Shown here: piece by piece, positions 18,497 through 20,775 of the stretch
How positions within the stretch are numbered: position 1 is the first letter of the stretch
How the letters are laid out: every line of letters starts with the position of its first letter
Source of the DNA: Gymnopilus junonius
Lineage: Eukaryota; Basidiomycota; Agaricomycetes; Agaricales; Galerinaceae
Assembly: GCA_015501075.1 (NCBI GenBank)
Contig: JADNYJ010000557.1
Span: 1 to 20,775 of the forward strand
Length of the DNA: 20,775 nt
Reading direction: 5' to 3'
Made by a program: the position numbers and the translations under genes
The notes under the pieces: generated by a model
What the model was told of the DNA's origin: nothing
The model's input: only the letters and a program-made list of their open reading frames with translations
Databases searched by the model: none

Positions 18497-20775
18497 ATGA
18501 ATTCGCACCTGACAATGGCAAGGTCTTGCTCCTGGTATGGCAAGGGGAAGTTGAGGGATTTAGGAGTCTTTGACGATGAGCTCTTACTATCTTTGCCTCC
18601 TTACGCTCAAGAAGATGATGACCAGACCAAGTGAAGACAAGGGAGATTATGACCCAGAGCAAGATCCAAATATGGATATCGACTTTGGACCATATGAGGA
18701 CAACTTTGATTTCCTTCCCCAGGAACCCGAGGAGCCAGAGGACGGCATAGCTGGACCTGGTCCTCAGACAGCAGCAAATCAGATCCTTCAAGGTGCAGCC
18801 AACCAGCACAATTCTCTTTTGGACAACAATGAAGACAAATGAGTTACAATAATTGATGAGAAAGCTGGCATAATTTTACGACATGAAGAGCCTCCGAAAT
18901 ATATCCCAGTTCAAGTTGACCAGGATGGCGATACTTTAATGGATGATGCTGGTGCACCCAATCTCTTTGCCCCATTCGCTTCTGAACTAGACTGGAGAGT
19001 AGCTCAGTGGGCGGTGAAGGATGGGCCCAGCCACAATGCCTTTAATCGACTTCTGGAAATCCCTGGGGTACGCACTTCTTATTTATTCTTAAGAAACCTT
19101 TCTAACATTATTTTAGGTGGTCGAAAACCTTGGACTTTCCTACCACAATATCCGAGGGCTTCACCAGAAGCTAGACACAATGCCTGAGAAAGCTGGTGAA
19201 TGGAAGACTCAAAATATTGTTTTCAAATATAAGCCAGAGCAATCTTTTATGCTTCGATATCGCGATCCTCTGGAGGCTGTCAAGAGTCTTTGGAGGGACC
19301 CTCAGCTTTCTCCAGAAATGGTCTTTGCCAGTTGCAAAGTCTTTTCAGATAACATGTTGGAGACTCGCATTTTTTCTGAAATGTGGACAGCAAAGTGGTG
19401 GCATGTGCTTCAGGTGAATATTCTATTCTACCCATTCCATTCCGCTTCCTTAATTGAAATATCACCAGCATTTACTACCAGGAGGTGCAACTCTCACTCC
19501 AATCATTATCACAACTGATAAGACACAACTTACTCAATTTTCTGGCAACAAGGCTGCTTATCCTGTTTACCTCACCATTGGAAATATTCCGAAAGCTACT
19601 CGAAGAAAACCTTCCAAACATGCCTGTATTCTTATCGCCTACCTCTCAGTTCAAAAGATAGACTGCTCAAGAATAAATGACCAAGAGCACCACTCACTTG
19701 TCCAGCGTCTGTTCCACAAATCAATGTGAATTGTCCTAGAACCTCTTATTTCAGCTGGTACCAACGGTGTCAAAATGACTAGTTCTGATGGTGCGGTTCG
19801 TTGTGTTCATCCAATTCTCACCTGCTATGTTGCCGACTACCCCGAGCAATGCCTTGTCGCTTGCACAAAATATGGTACATGTCCTAAATGCAAGGCCTCT
19901 GCAAAAGACCTTCAGAACCCAACACCAGCTCCAAATCGGACAGAAAGCTGGACCAATTCGATTATCCAGGAAGCCAAAGATCAAGCCAATCTTTCTCCTC
20001 GAAAATTCCATGCATACTGCATGTCTCATGATGTTGCTGGTAGCGTTTACAAGCCATTTTGGGAAGGATTTCCACTCTGCGATATCCATCATTCAATTAC
20101 ACCTGATGTTTTACATCAACTTTACCAAGGTGTGTTCAAGCACCTGGTCAGTTGGTGTCAGAGAATCCTCTCACTGCAGGAATTGGACCATCACATACGA
20201 GCCCTTCCACCAACCTATGGTCTTCGACCATTCAAAAATGGTATTTTTGCCTTGTCTCAAATATCTGGCATGGAGCGCAAGAACATGGCGAAGATTCTCC
20301 TCGGCTGTCTTGTTGGTTGTATGCCTTCACAGGGAATTGCAGCCATCACTGCCCTGCTGGATTTCATCTATATTGCTCAGTATCCTGCCCACAATTCTGT
20401 CACACTTGGCTATCTGAGAGATGCACTGAATCGATTCCATCAAAACTGCCAATACTTCATCACAACCAGTGTTCATGATGACTTCAATATTCCTAAATTC
20501 CATTCTCTCCTCCATTACATCGAATCCATTGAACTTTTTGGAACGACTGACAACTATAACACAGAAATGTTTGAACGCCTTCACATCGACTTTGCCAAAC
20601 ATGGATGGAGGGCCTCTAATCAATGTGATGAATTCCTCAAATGATTCGGTGGCTCTCCAACAAGAAAAGATTGTCAGTTTCGAATGTCACCAGAAAACTC
20701 AACCTCAAACCCTGGCACCTGACACTGTCTTTACTGGATCGTCGATCAAGAAAAAGCACCAATCTCAATTGTGAA
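18497..20775 (+). pseudogene. Plavaka (CACTA-like) DDE transposase, decayed, open at right edge
   Basis: The Agaricomycete Plavaka transposase is recognisable by several blocks: SCSWYGKGKLRDLG near the start, WRVAQWAVKDGPS, LTPIIITTDKTQLTQFSGNK (the TDKTQL catalytic-core Asp motif), AYPVYLTIGNIPKATRRKPS, LTCYVADYPEQCLVAC with CPKCKA zinc-binding Cys, DIHHSITPDVLHQLYQGVFK, and EMFERLHIDFAKHGWRASN. It would cut and paste its own element. Exons: about 18497..19067, 19117..19413 and 19469 onward, joined by 49- and 55-nt GT-AG introns in phase. Damage: a frame change near 18630 (…DDDQTK to SEDKGDY); in-frame TGA at 18840-18842 (EDK-x-VTI, Arg expected); in-frame TGA at 19727-19729 (HKSM-x-IVLEP, Arg or similar expected); and a frame break at about 20635, where the conserved QM-x-x-WL segment continues in another frame. 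The element's ends are not in view. Confidence 0.85.

Noticed and set aside
1..20775. CRISPR arrays, bacterial operon features, tRNA or rRNA genes
   Set aside because: The window is eukaryotic with dense spliceosomal introns. I found no repeat-spacer array and no tRNA- or rRNA-like sequence by eye.
2952..20775. Systematic long-read homopolymer deletion errors as the main cause of broken frames
   Set aside because: Several apparent single-base deletions disappeared once introns or in-frame TGAs were recognised, and the GATA frame changes go in both directions. It remains possible only for a few sites (about 4355, 4860 and 20635).

Overview
The window looks like nuclear DNA of a mushroom-forming basidiomycete (Agaricomycetes). 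Introns are 44-74 nt, nearly all GT-AG, often with a CTNA-type branch site. Protein content includes several families I know as typical of these fungi: DUF6532, a TET/JBP-type 2-oxoglutarate dioxygenase, a kinase carrying the HGDLR and DFD motifs of fungal FunK1-like kinases, and a Plavaka (CACTA-like) transposase. Exon structures were read by eye from frame, splice signals and phase. No alignment or database search was run.

Layout. 1-523 (-): 5' end of a Pro/Tyr-rich protein gene with two micro-exons, running off the left edge, with an MCB-like G1/S palindrome about 500 bp upstream. About 1360-2950: no convincing gene; part of it (2100-2750) is a degenerate, repeat-like stretch. 2952-4922 (-): DUF6532 pseudogene. 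5080-8204 (-): multi-exon TET/JBP dioxygenase gene, 157 bp upstream of the DUF6532 gene and on the same strand. 8217-10600: AT-rich gene desert with decayed material. 10609-10790 (+): copia-type integrase fragment, abutting a decayed two-finger GATA factor (10795-12961, +). 13803-14400 (+): remains of a coiled-coil gene, running straight into a piece of ribonucleotide reductase large subunit (14451-14690). 15136-17443 (+): a long gene joining a PD-(D/E)XK-like nuclease domain to a protein kinase domain. 17776-20775 (+): Plavaka transposase, open at the right edge.

Common theme. Most reading frames here are well preserved in splice sites and phase but carry premature stops, and every clear same-frame internal stop is TGA (seven, in four genes). 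Each is one transition from CGA (Arg), and at several of them Arg is what the family leads one to expect. The GATA gene also shows Arg-to-Cys, Arg-to-His and Ala-to-Val changes of the CpG to TpG/CpA type. The simplest reading is a silenced, CpG-methylated transposon island decaying by 5-methylcytosine deamination or a RIP-like process. TGA readthrough or systematic sequence error are less likely alternatives.

The most interesting possibility is that the tandem TET/JBP and DUF6532 genes, the nuclease-kinase gene and the Plavaka transposase are cargo of, or a nest of, fungal DNA transposons. TET/JBP expansion linked to DNA transposons is known in basidiomycetes; DUF6532 and nuclease-kinase genes as partners are my inference from adjacency alone.
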